Shown in pieces: positions 40,337 through 48,324 of a stretch of 64,000 nt of DNA (its first letter is position 1; every line of letters starts with the position of its first letter). The notes beneath the pieces were generated by a model. It had not been told where the DNA came from and searched no databases. It saw only the letters and a program-made list of their open reading frames with translations. Made by a program: the position numbers and the translations under genes. The stretch is from assembly GCF_029338195.1 (NCBI RefSeq), contig NZ_CP119779.1, positions 992,001 through 1,056,000 on the forward strand. Reading direction: 5' to 3'. Source of the DNA: Haloarcula litorea. Its GTDB lineage: Archaea > Halobacteriota > Halobacteria > Halobacteriales > Haloarculaceae.

Positions 40337-42253
40337 ATGGAACGCGAACCGACACGCCGAGACGAGGTCACCGGTAGTGCAGTCGAGCTGACGGTCCGCA
40401 ACGTCGGCGGTATCGCGAGCGCCGACCTCGCCATCTCGGACGGCGTGACGCTGCTGTCCGGGCGCAACGCGTCGAACAAGTCGTCGCTGCTACGCGCGCT
40501 TGCCGGCGTGCTCGGCGGCCCGGTCCCACCCGTGAAGAACGACGCCGACAGCGGAGCCGTCCGACTGACCGTCGACGGCACGGAGTACGCCCTCGATCTC
40601 GAACGCCGCGACGGGGCGACCGTCGCGACCCGGTCGGACGTCTACTCGTCCCGTGACGACCCGTGTGAGCTGTTCGTCGCGCTCACCGAGACGAACCCGA
40701 TCCGGCAGGCGATCCTCGCCGGCGACGACCTCTACGACCTGCTGATGCGACCGGTGGACACGGCCGCGATACGGAGCGAGATCCGCCGCCTGCGCGAGCG
40801 CAAGGCGGACCTCGACGACCGCCTCGAGGAACTGGACGCGATGGAGAGCCGGCTGCCCGAGCTCCGGACCCGCCGGGAGACGCTCCGGGAGCGCAAGGAG
40901 CGGATCGAGGCGGACCTCCGGGCGAAGCGCAACGAGATCGAGGAGCGGGAGGGCGACGCCGGCGACGTCGCCGACGACCTCCAGGCGAAACGCGAGGAGC
41001 GCAACGACACCAGAGCCCGGATCAGGACCCAGGAGGACGCGATCGAGTCGCTGTCGGCGGAACTGGACGACGTCACCGCGGAACTGTCGTCGGTGGAGCC
41101 GACCGCGACCGACGACGGCTCGATCGAGGACGTCTCGGCCGAACTCGACCGGCTCCACCGCCGGAAACAGGAACTCACCTCCACCATCAACGCTCTCAGC
41201 CCCATCGTCGAGATGAACTCGAAGCTGCTGGACGGCGACCTCCCCGACGCGATGACCGACGACGACGTGGTTCCGAAACTCGACCCCGACGCCCGACACG
41301 TCACCTGCTGGACCTGCGGGAGCACCGTCGAGGAGGCGGCGATCGCCGAACAGATCGGGGCCATCGAGGACCTCGTCAGGGAGAAGCGGGACCAGCGGGA
41401 CACCATCACCAGCCGAATCCAGGCGCTGACCGAGCGCCGCCGCGAACTCGAGGACCGGGCCGAGCGCGTCCGGCAGCTCCGGGAGCGACGCGACGACGTC
41501 GAGTCGGAGCTCGAACAGCGTCGGGCCGCACTCGACGACCTCCAGACCGACCTGCGCCGCCTGGAGTCCGAGATCGAGACCCTCCAGCGAGACGCCGGGG
41601 ACGGGGAAGAGGACCGACTGCGCGAACTCTACGACGACGTCAGCGACCTCGAGTACGAGCGCGGCCGCGTGGCGACCGACCTCGAGTCCGTCGAGCAAGA
41701 GGTCGACGAACTGGAGTCGCGGGTCGCCACCCGCGAGTCCGTCGCGGCAGAGCGCGAGTCCGTCGCGGCCGACCTCCGGGAGCGACGCGAGCGTATCGAG
41801 ACCGTCGAGCGGGACCTCGTGAGCACGTTCAACGAGATGATGCAGGATGTACTGGACGCGCTGGAGTACGACGCCGTCGAGCGGATCTGGCTGGAGCGGC
41901 GGTCGGAGGGGCCCGGCGACGACGCGACGACGTTCGAACTCCACGTCGTCAGAGCCGCCGACGACGGGGCCGTCTACGACGACACGGTCGACAGCCTGAG
42001 CAAGAGCGAGCGGGAGGTCATCGGGCTCGTCGTCGCGCTGGCCGGCTACCTCGTCCACGACGTGGGCGAGGCGGTCCCGTTCCTCGTCGTCGACGCCGTC
42101 GAGATGTTCGACGCCGACCGCATCGACGGGCTGATGGACCTGTTCGACGAGCACGCCGAGTACGTCGTCGCGGCCGTCCTCCCGGAGGAGGCCGACGAAC
42201 TCGAAGAGGCCTACGAGACCGTCTCGACCCGGTCGTTCGCCGGGACGCCCTGA
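40337..42253 (+). CDS. Archaea-specific SMC-related protein (Rad50-like ATPase)
   Basis: The 638-residue SMC/Rad50-like protein has ABC-type ATPase halves at both ends and a long coiled coil between (residues about 140-520). The P-loop reads GRNASNKSS (residues 42-50), with Asn in place of the usual Gly before Lys. A hook-like CWTCGS (Cys324, Cys327) sits at the middle of the coil. The C-terminal half carries a signature-like LSKSEREVIGLVVAL and a Walker B strand PFLVVDAVEMF. Proteins of this type occur next to RdfA in haloarchaea, as here, where rdfA abuts it tail to tail. A role in cell shape or chromosome organisation is inferred from that pairing. Confidence 0.85.
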   Translation: MEREPTRRDEVTGSAVELTVRNVGGIASADLAISDGVTLLSGRNASNKSSLLRALAGVLGGPVPPVKNDADSGAVRLTVDGTEYALDLERRDGATVATRSDVYSSRDDPCELFVALTETNPIRQAILAGDDLYDLLMRPVDTAAIRSEIRRLRERKADLDDRLEELDAMESRLPELRTRRETLRERKERIEADLRAKRNEIEEREGDAGDVADDLQAKREERNDTRARIRTQEDAIESLSAELDDVTAELSSVEPTATDDGSIEDVSAELDRLHRRKQELTSTINALSPIVEMNSKLLDGDLPDAMTDDDVVPKLDPDARHVTCWTCGSTVEEAAIAEQIGAIEDLVREKRDQRDTITSRIQALTERRRELEDRAERVRQLRERRDDVESELEQRRAALDDLQTDLRRLESEIETLQRDAGDGEEDRLRELYDDVSDLEYERGRVATDLESVEQEVDELESRVATRESVAAERESVAADLRERRERIETVERDLVSTFNEMMQDVLDALEYDAVERIWLERRSEGPGDDATTFELHVVRAADDGAVYDDTVDSLSKSEREVIGLVVALAGYLVHDVGEAVPFLVVDAVEMFDADRIDGLMDLFDEHAEYVVAAVLPEEADELEEAYETVSTRSFAGTP

Positions 42254-42850
42254 TCACTCCGCCGGGCAGGAACAGCCGCCCCCGTCCAGCAGCGCCGAGA
42301 ACGTGTACTCGTCGTTGCACTCCGAGCAGGCCACCCGGACGCTGACCGTCACCGACGGCGCGGCGATCGACAGCGCCCCCGTCCCGCAGAGGCGCTCGAT
42401 GGTCCGCAGCGTGACCGATTCGGTCCGGGAGACGAGCTTGTGGACCGTGTTCCGCGCGTCGGCAGCGGTGAACGTGCTCTCGCGAGCGGTCCCGACCCCG
42501 AGACAGTCGTTGAGGTGGGTCCGAACCGTCTGGTAGCTCACGAAGTCGTCGACGACCGCGTCCGGGTCGACGCCGTTCCGCCGCAGGCGTGACTCCGCGT
42601 CGACCCGCTTGCCGGCGGTGACCGAGTCGTCGGTCAGGAGGCGGTAGAGGTTCGACGGCTCGCCGTCGATGGTCTCCATCCCCGCGGCCGTCATCGCGGC
42701 CCGCAGGACCGCCTCGTTGAAGAACGCCTCCAGGTCCCGCAGGCTCTCGCCGTCCGCCCACCGGTCGGCGAGTCGCTCGTCGATGGCTGTCAGCCCCCGC
42801 CGCTCGGCCACGCGGTCGACCTTGCACGCTGCGTCGGACTTCGCTGGCAT
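42254..42850 (-). CDS. rdfA: RdfA family rod-determining factor
   Basis: The 198-residue protein matches the RdfA pattern: an N-terminal CKVDRVAERRGL, WADGESLRDLEAFFNEAVL, the central LRRNGVDPDAVVDDFVSYQT followed by VRTHLNDCLG, and a C-terminal Cys cluster (CSECNDEY, CSCPAE) that may bind zinc. RdfA promotes the rod form in Haloferax volcanii. A TATA-like GTTAATG on the minus strand (42877-42883) places transcription start at or near the ATG at 42850; the longer frame would include the promoter. The stop directly abuts that of the SMC-related gene, so the pair is convergent rather than an operon. Confidence 0.8.
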   Translation of the reverse strand: MPAKSDAACKVDRVAERRGLTAIDERLADRWADGESLRDLEAFFNEAVLRAAMTAAGMETIDGEPSNLYRLLTDDSVTAGKRVDAESRLRRNGVDPDAVVDDFVSYQTVRTHLNDCLGVGTARESTFTAADARNTVHKLVSRTESVTLRTIERLCGTGALSIAAPSVTVSVRVACSECNDEYTFSALLDGGGCSCPAE

Positions 42851-43006
42851 CGCCGGGACGGTACGCGACCGCCTCACATTAACTGCCGGTTCTGTCCCCC
42901 GCTCGGACGCGGCCGTCGATCAGCGAGTTCTGTATAGCGAGATATGATATACATCGGGCGGCGACGGGCGTCCGCCGAGGCGTCTCGCCAAGCGGTGAGA
43001 GCGTCG

Positions 43007-43849
43007 CTACCGTCCGGCAGCGGCGTCGCTGACCAGCGCCGCGACGGCGTCGGGGTCCTCCCGTGGAGCCCAGTGGCCACAGTCCTCGAACACCCGGAGG
43101 TCGGCGTCGGGGATGCGGTCGGCGGCGCGCTCGGCCCACGGGAGCGGGAACAGCTCGTCGTGTGCGCCGTGGCCCAGTACCGTCGGCACCGACAGCGCCT
43201 CGAAGCGGTCGAGAAAGGTGGTCCGGTAGCCGTCGCTGGTCACCTCGGCCTCGCGGAACCGTCGGAACGCCGCACCGGCGGTGGGCCGCTGGACCTCGCT
43301 GTGGACGGCGTCGACGGCGTCGGCGGGGAGCGCGTCCAGGTCGTGGACGATGCCGGCGAGGCTCGCCCGCGTGAGCCGGCGGCTCCGCCGGAAGGCCGCG
43401 ATCGCGACCCGGTTGCACACCTGTACCTCGGCGAGGAGATACGAGAGCGTCCCGTTGGGGAGCCGCTCGCCCAGCCCGTACGGGTCCAGCGGGACGAGCG
43501 TCTCGACGAGGGCGGGCCGCTCCAGCGCCACCTGGATGGCGACGGCTCCGCCCAGCGAGGTGCCGACGAGCGTGACCGGGCCGCAGTCGAGACCGTCCAG
43601 CAGGCTCGCGACCACGTCGGCGTGGCGGGGGATCGAGTACGGCCCGGGGGCCAGCTCGCTCTCGCCGTAGCCCAGCAGGTCCGGGGCGACGACCCGGTAG
43701 TCGGCGGCGAGTCGCTCGCGCACGGGCGGCCAGGAGACGTGTGCCGCGTCGATGATGCCGCCGTGCAGGAGGACGACCGGGTGCCCCTCGCCGGCCGTCT
43801 GGTAGTGGACGTCCACGCCGTCGACGCTCGCGACGCTGTCGGAGACCAT
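43007..43849 (-). CDS. Alpha/beta hydrolase
   Basis: The 280-residue alpha/beta-hydrolase fold protein carries the oxyanion HGG (VVLLHGGIIDA), the nucleophile elbow GTSLGG, an acid Asp in GHGAHDELFPLP, and the catalytic His in EDCGHWAPRE. This set fits an esterase, lactonase or haloperoxidase-like hydrolase; substrate unknown. The start ATG at 43849 is preferred over one 8 codons earlier because a TATA region lies at 43875-43884. It is a monocistronic gene between the rdfA and nrd loci. Confidence 0.85.
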   Translation of the reverse strand: MVSDSVASVDGVDVHYQTAGEGHPVVLLHGGIIDAAHVSWPPVRERLAADYRVVAPDLLGYGESELAPGPYSIPRHADVVASLLDGLDCGPVTLVGTSLGGAVAIQVALERPALVETLVPLDPYGLGERLPNGTLSYLLAEVQVCNRVAIAAFRRSRRLTRASLAGIVHDLDALPADAVDAVHSEVQRPTAGAAFRRFREAEVTSDGYRTTFLDRFEALSVPTVLGHGAHDELFPLPWAERAADRIPDADLRVFEDCGHWAPREDPDAVAALVSDAAAGR

Positions 43850-44157
43850 GGTCGAGGGTCGCGAGCCAGTCACTGAAACGTTTCGCCGTGTTGCGGTCCG
43901 AACCGCGGGGTGACGGACCGCTCGCGCCTCTTTCGGGGGGACCCGTCGACGAGGGACGCGAGGCGTGGTAAATCACTATCCGCTATACGAAACTCGGGCT
44001 GTGGAGTCGGATCGCGGCCAGCGAGGCCAGGCGAACCGCGCTCGACCCGGCCGAATACTGCGGTGGTCGTGGTCCCTCCGCGTCTCGGCCGCTGACGGGC
44101 AACGGACGGCGGTGCCGACCAGCCGCACGATCGCCCCGGTGCCGAGCGCCTCGAGTG
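43850..44157. other. Intergenic region between hydrolase and nrdB
   Basis: The left end carries the hydrolase promoter, which includes the 10-bp palindrome GAAACGTTTC (43875-43884) at TATA distance from the start. The rest (about 270 nt) holds the 3' side of the nrd operon and an AT-rich patch (TAAATCACTATCCGCTATACG near 43970-43990) with no gene that I can support. Confidence 0.4.
43875..43884. promoter_or_regulatory. Palindrome GAAACGTTTC at the hydrolase promoter
   Basis: This perfect 10-bp palindrome sits 26-35 nt before the hydrolase ATG on the minus strand, where a TATA box should be. It may be the TATA/BRE region itself, an operator overlapping it, or both. Confidence 0.35.
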
Positions 44158-45150
44158 CTACCAGTCGAGGCTGCCTCCGCTCTGGTACTCCGTCACCTGC
44201 GTCTCGAAGAAGTTCTTCTCCTTGTTCAGGTCGACCTGCTCGGACATCCACGGGAACGGGTTTTCCGTCCCGTACTGTTCCGGTAAGTCGAGTTGTCCGA
44301 GCCGCCGGTCGGCGACGTGTTCTACGTACTCGGCGAACTGCTCGGGACTCATCCCGAGGATCTCGTCGGGACACGCTTCGTACGCGTATATCTTCTCCAA
44401 CTCGACGGCTTCGGTTATCAGACCGACCACTTCGTCACCGAACTCGTCGGTCCACACCCCAGGGTTCTCCGTCCGGATCTGGTTGATGAGGTCGACTCCG
44501 AACCCGACGTGGAGTGACTCGTCGCGCATTATGTACTCGAACTGTTGGCCGACACCGACCATCTTGTTCTGCCGTTTCAGCCCGAGCATCATGGCGAACC
44601 CGGCGTAGAAGAAGATCCCTTCCATAATGACGTAGAACCCGACGAGGTCGCGGAGGAAGTTGCGCAGGTCTTCGTCCGTCTGGATGGTGAAGCCGTCCGT
44701 GTTGATCACCCGGGTCAAGTCGACCACGAACTCGTCTTTCTCCTGTATCGACGGGACACGATCGTACATCCCGTAGAGGTACTCGGGGTCGAACCCCAGC
44801 GAGTCACAGCAGTAGATGAACGTGTCCGTGTGGATCGCTTCCTCGTAGGCTTGCCTGAGCAGGTACTGGCGACACTCGGGGGCAGTGACGTGGTCGTAGA
44901 GCGCGAGCACGACGTTGTTCGCGGTCAGGGACTCGGCGGTCGAGAAGAACCCGAGGTTCCACTCGACGAGTTGGCGCTCGGCGTCCGAGAGCGCGTCGCC
45001 GTTCCACTGGGTGACGTCGTCCTGCATCGGGATCTCCTCGGGCACCCAGTTGTTGTTCACCCCCGCGTCGTAGTACTCGCGGGCCCAGTCGTAGTCGATC
45101 GGCAGTATCTTGTTCGGGTCGTGTTCGGCGTCGTCGTTGATTATCGGCAT
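44158..45150 (-). CDS. nrdB: Ribonucleotide reductase small subunit, class Ic type
   Basis: The 330-residue ferritin-like subunit generates the oxidising equivalent for nucleotide reduction. The metal ligands are Glu73, Glu104, His107, Glu177, Glu211 and His214. Their spacing is the same as in the Chlamydia trachomatis class Ic subunit. The position of the radical Tyr is Phe111 (EEAIHTDTFIY), the defining mark of class Ic, which uses a Mn/Fe centre instead of a tyrosyl radical. There is no N-terminal ATP-cone. The C-terminal tail ends YQSGGSLDW, the segment that docks to NrdA. It is the last gene of nrdR-nrdA-nrdB, 32 nt after nrdA. Confidence 0.93.
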   Translation of the reverse strand: MPIINDDAEHDPNKILPIDYDWAREYYDAGVNNNWVPEEIPMQDDVTQWNGDALSDAERQLVEWNLGFFSTAESLTANNVVLALYDHVTAPECRQYLLRQAYEEAIHTDTFIYCCDSLGFDPEYLYGMYDRVPSIQEKDEFVVDLTRVINTDGFTIQTDEDLRNFLRDLVGFYVIMEGIFFYAGFAMMLGLKRQNKMVGVGQQFEYIMRDESLHVGFGVDLINQIRTENPGVWTDEFGDEVVGLITEAVELEKIYAYEACPDEILGMSPEQFAEYVEHVADRRLGQLDLPEQYGTENPFPWMSEQVDLNKEKNFFETQVTEYQSGGSLDW

Positions 45151-45182
45151 AGTCGTAGTGGTGGGAGGTTCGTGTCCGCGCG

Positions 45183-47621
45183 TTACTGACAGGCGTCGCA
45201 GGTGGGATCCTCGACTCGACAGAGGTCGCCCTCGTCGGTGGGGCGGCCACCGTCGGATTCCAGGGACGCTGACGAAGACTCGGTCCGATGCTGAGTCTTG
45301 CCGTACTCGGAGAGATCCAGTGTTGACTTCTCGATCTGTGACGCGCCGAGCGTTCGGAGGTAGTAGGTCGTTTTCAGCCCCAGCTCCCACGCGGTTTCGT
45401 ACACCTCCGTGAGGAGGGACCCGTCGGTGGAGGGGAAGAAGACGTTGTGCGAGACGGACTGATCGATCCACGTCTGTCGGTGTGCCGTCAGTCGAAGCTG
45501 ATGGCGCGGGTCGATCTCGAAGGCCCCGCGGTACAGTCGCTTCAGTTCGTCCGGGACGGCATCGATCTCCTGGATCGACCCGTCGTGGTACTTGATGCGA
45601 TCGACCAGTTCGTCGTCCCAGAGACCGGCCTCCCGCAAGTCCTCGACGAGGTGGTCGTTGATGATCGTGAAGTCCCCGGACATATTCGACTTCACGTAGA
45701 GGTTCGAGTACAGGGGCTCGATCGACGGCGTCGTCCCGTTGATGGTCGAGACGGTCGCCGTCGGAGCGATGGCCATGGTGTTCGAGTTCCGCATCCCGTG
45801 TTCCTCGACGTGTTCGCGGACGACGTACCAGTCGAGCGTCTCCTCGCGCTCGGTCGGAATCTCCCGGCCCCGCTCCGATTCGAGGAGGTCGACGGTGTCC
45901 TGAGGGAGGAGGCCGCGGTCCCACTTCGACCCCTCGTAGGACGGGTACGGCTCCCGTTCGGCCGCGAGCTTCGAGGAGTTGAGAATCGCGTGGTAGGAGA
46001 CGAACTCCTGCCAGCGGTTGGCCTTCTCGACCGCCGTCTCGGAGTCCATCGGGATCTCCAGCCGCATGAGCGCGTCGTGGAATCCCATCGTGCCGAGCCC
46101 GACCGGTCGGTGTCGCATGTTCGAACGTTCGGCCTCGTCGGTCGGGTAGAAACAGAGGTCGACGACGTTGTCGAGCATCCGCATCGCGGTCTCGATGGTG
46201 TCCGCGAGGTACTCCCGGTCGAGTTCGCCGTCCGAGACGTGGGTCGCGAGGTTCACGCTCCCCAGATTACAGACGGCGTGCTCGTCCGCACTCGTGTTGA
46301 GTGTGATCTCCGTACAGAGGTTCGAGGAGTGGACCGTTCCGACGTGGTCCTGTGGGGAACGGACGTTGCAGGGGTCTTTGAACGTCAGCCACGGGTGTCC
46401 CGTCTCGAACAGGCGAGTGAGCATCTGCCGCCAGAGATCCTCGGCGTCGACGCGCTCGTACTGTCTGAGTTCCCCCTCTTCGGCCCGCCGTTCGTACTCG
46501 CGGTAGCGCTCTTCGAACGCCTCGCCGGTCAGGTCGTGGAGATCGGGGACCTCGTCGGGGCTGAACAGCGTCCACTCGCCGCCGTTCTCGACGCGCTTCA
46601 TGAACAGGTCGGGGACCCACGCGGCGGTGTTCATATCCGGCGTGCGTCGCCGCTCGTCGCCCGTGTTCCGCTTCAGGTCGATGAACTCGGGGAAGTCCAG
46701 ATGCCAACACGCGAGGTACGCACACGCCGCACCGCGGCGTTTGCCCGAGCGGTTGATCGCAGCCGTGACGTCGTTGCTGATCCGGAGGAACGGCACCACG
46801 CCGGTCGACTCGACGCCCGTACTCTCGATGAGCGCACCGGCCGACCGGAGGTTCGTCCAGTCGTTGCCGAGCCCGCCGCTCCACTTCGAGAGCTGTGCGT
46901 GGTGTTTGTACGAGTCGAAGATGTCCGCCAGGTCGTCCTGGACCGTCGTCAGGTAACACGACGAGAGCTGTGGATGCGTCGAACCGCTGTGGAACAGTGT
47001 CGGCGTCGAGGGGGTAAACTCCAGCTTCGAGAGGACGTCGTAGAACTCCTTGGCCCGGGATTGCGGATCGTCCTCCTCGACCGCGATCCCCATCGCGACC
47101 CGCATCCAGAACGCCTGCGGGAGTTCGAGATGGGCACCGTTCTGCTCGGTCCTGAGGAAGTACCGCTGGTAGAGCGTCTCCATCGCCATATACTCGAACT
47201 GCCGGTCGCGAGCGGGTTCGAGGTAGTCGGCGAGGTCGTCGAGGTCGAATCGCTCGGTGAGGCGCTCGTCGAGGAGGTCGAGATCGACCGCGCGTCGGAG
47301 GTTCGTGACGAACGTCTCACGGTACGCGCGGTCGAGATCGAACCCGGTGAGGTCCTCGCCGAGTACCTCGCGGTAGTAGCGCTGTCGGAAGACCGCGGCT
47401 GCGACGCGTTTGAGCTTCGGCTCCTCCTCCACGCGCGCAGTCAGCGCCTGGACGGCAGCCCGATACACCTCGTCGGCGGATGCGCCGTCGTAGAGATTGC
47501 GCTCGATCTCGGTGACGATGTCGTTCCAGTCTGCCGCGGTGAGGTTCGTCTCGATGTCTGTGCGTGCCCGGTCGACGATCGACCGGATGTCGGTGGTCGT
47601 CGCGGTGGATTGCTGGCTCAT
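45183..47621 (-). CDS. nrdA: Ribonucleotide reductase large subunit
   Basis: The 812-residue catalytic subunit has the active-site Cys in LSSCYLTTV, the NLCTEITL motif (Asn, Cys and Glu of the active site), the partner Cys in AVCNLGSVNLA, the radical-path Tyr pair in TTYYLRTLG, and the C-terminal redox CDAC. The N-terminus begins within what is the second half of an ATP-cone in E. coli NrdA (NLYDGASADEVY, then VAAAVFRQRYYREVLG). The VxKRDG half is missing, so dATP feedback through an activity site is probably absent. Its ATG overlaps the nrdR stop by 4 nt. The gene's GC is lower than its neighbours'. Confidence 0.95.
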   Translation of the reverse strand: MSQQSTATTTDIRSIVDRARTDIETNLTAADWNDIVTEIERNLYDGASADEVYRAAVQALTARVEEEPKLKRVAAAVFRQRYYREVLGEDLTGFDLDRAYRETFVTNLRRAVDLDLLDERLTERFDLDDLADYLEPARDRQFEYMAMETLYQRYFLRTEQNGAHLELPQAFWMRVAMGIAVEEDDPQSRAKEFYDVLSKLEFTPSTPTLFHSGSTHPQLSSCYLTTVQDDLADIFDSYKHHAQLSKWSGGLGNDWTNLRSAGALIESTGVESTGVVPFLRISNDVTAAINRSGKRRGAACAYLACWHLDFPEFIDLKRNTGDERRRTPDMNTAAWVPDLFMKRVENGGEWTLFSPDEVPDLHDLTGEAFEERYREYERRAEEGELRQYERVDAEDLWRQMLTRLFETGHPWLTFKDPCNVRSPQDHVGTVHSSNLCTEITLNTSADEHAVCNLGSVNLATHVSDGELDREYLADTIETAMRMLDNVVDLCFYPTDEAERSNMRHRPVGLGTMGFHDALMRLEIPMDSETAVEKANRWQEFVSYHAILNSSKLAAEREPYPSYEGSKWDRGLLPQDTVDLLESERGREIPTEREETLDWYVVREHVEEHGMRNSNTMAIAPTATVSTINGTTPSIEPLYSNLYVKSNMSGDFTIINDHLVEDLREAGLWDDELVDRIKYHDGSIQEIDAVPDELKRLYRGAFEIDPRHQLRLTAHRQTWIDQSVSHNVFFPSTDGSLLTEVYETAWELGLKTTYYLRTLGASQIEKSTLDLSEYGKTQHRTESSSASLESDGGRPTDEGDLCRVEDPTCDACQ

Positions 47622-48121
47622 GTGTCAGTCGATCTGTCGTCTGCTGTCGCCGCTTCGAAGTCGTCGACTTCCGCATCGAGGACCGCGTCGAGCTCGCGGA
47701 GGAACTCCGCCGGTTCGGAGAAGGCCTTGTAGACCGAGACGAATCGGATGTACGCGACCTTGTCGACGTCGCGTAGCCGATCGGAGACGTGCTCGCCGAC
47801 GAGACTCGACGAGACGATGCGTGTCTCCCGGTCTTGGAGCGTGCTCTCGACGTCGTCGACGAGACTCGTCACCCGTGTCTCGGCGACGTCGCGCTTCTCC
47901 ACGGCGCGTTCGATGCCCGCGCGGAGTTTCTCCCGGTCGAAGGGTTCGATGGTTCCGTCGCGTTTCTTTACCTGGAGGGCGTCCCACTCCGGACGTTCGT
48001 AGGTCGTGAAGCGGAACGAACAGCGTCGACACTCACGTCGCCGCCGGACAGAAGCGCCGTCGCTACTGGTCTCGGTGTCTACGACGCGTGTCCGTTCGTT
48101 CCCGCAGTCCGGGCAGTCCAT
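47618..48121 (-). CDS. nrdR: Transcriptional repressor NrdR
   Basis: The 167-residue regulator has an N-terminal zinc ribbon (CPDC and CRRC) with Arg-rich DNA-binding residues and FTTYER, followed by an ATP-cone (VKKRDGTIEPFDREKLRAGI). The ATP-cone senses ATP/dATP and controls DNA binding at NrdR boxes. It is first in the operon and coupled to nrdA by an ATGA overlap. The ATG at 48121 is the canonical NrdR start (MDCPDCG). In this operon NrdR holds the only complete ATP-cone. Two palindromes lie upstream as candidate self-control sites. Confidence 0.95.
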   Translation of the reverse strand: MDCPDCGNERTRVVDTETSSDGASVRRRRECRRCSFRFTTYERPEWDALQVKKRDGTIEPFDREKLRAGIERAVEKRDVAETRVTSLVDDVESTLQDRETRIVSSSLVGEHVSDRLRDVDKVAYIRFVSVYKAFSEPAEFLRELDAVLDAEVDDFEAATADDRSTDT

Positions 48122-48152
48122 AGTTGTCACTGCTTGCTCCTCCAGCTCCTTA

Positions 48153-48168
48153 ACCCCAGATGTGGGGT
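48153..48168. promoter_or_regulatory. Palindrome ACCCCA-GATG-TGGGGT upstream of nrdR
   Basis: The arms 48153-48158 and 48163-48168 are perfect reverse complements. The dyad lies 32-47 nt before the nrdR ATG and overlaps a TATA-like GGTTAAGG on the minus strand. It does not match the bacterial NrdR-box consensus, so the binding protein is open. Confidence 0.45.
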
Positions 48169-48207
48169 CTATCGTTGGTAGCCGCAATATCTGGTGGTGG
48201 CGGCACC

Positions 48208-48216
48208 CACATAAAA
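48208..48216 (-). promoter_or_regulatory. TATA-like element of the nrd operon
   Basis: On the minus strand GATTTTATG (about 48208-48216) is the best TATA match in the 200 nt upstream of nrdR. It predicts a leader of about 65 nt that would contain the palindrome at 48153. Confidence 0.4.
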
Positions 48217-48238
48217 TCTTCCCAACTGCGTTGATGTA

Positions 48239-48256
48239 ATACAAGTAGGATTGTAT
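48239..48256. promoter_or_regulatory. Inverted repeat ATACAA-N6-TTGTAT upstream of the nrd promoter
   Basis: The arms 48239-48244 and 48251-48256 are perfect reverse complements with a 6-nt spacer, about 25-45 nt upstream of the TATA-like element on the minus strand. It lies in an AT-rich patch between nrdR and the end of the SDR gene and could be a second regulator site. Confidence 0.4.
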
Positions 48257-48324
48257 ATCGCGTACTCGGTAACCGCGACTACGCGTGTCGAGGGCGGCCG
48301 GTCCCGACTACCGCGGGACCGCCG

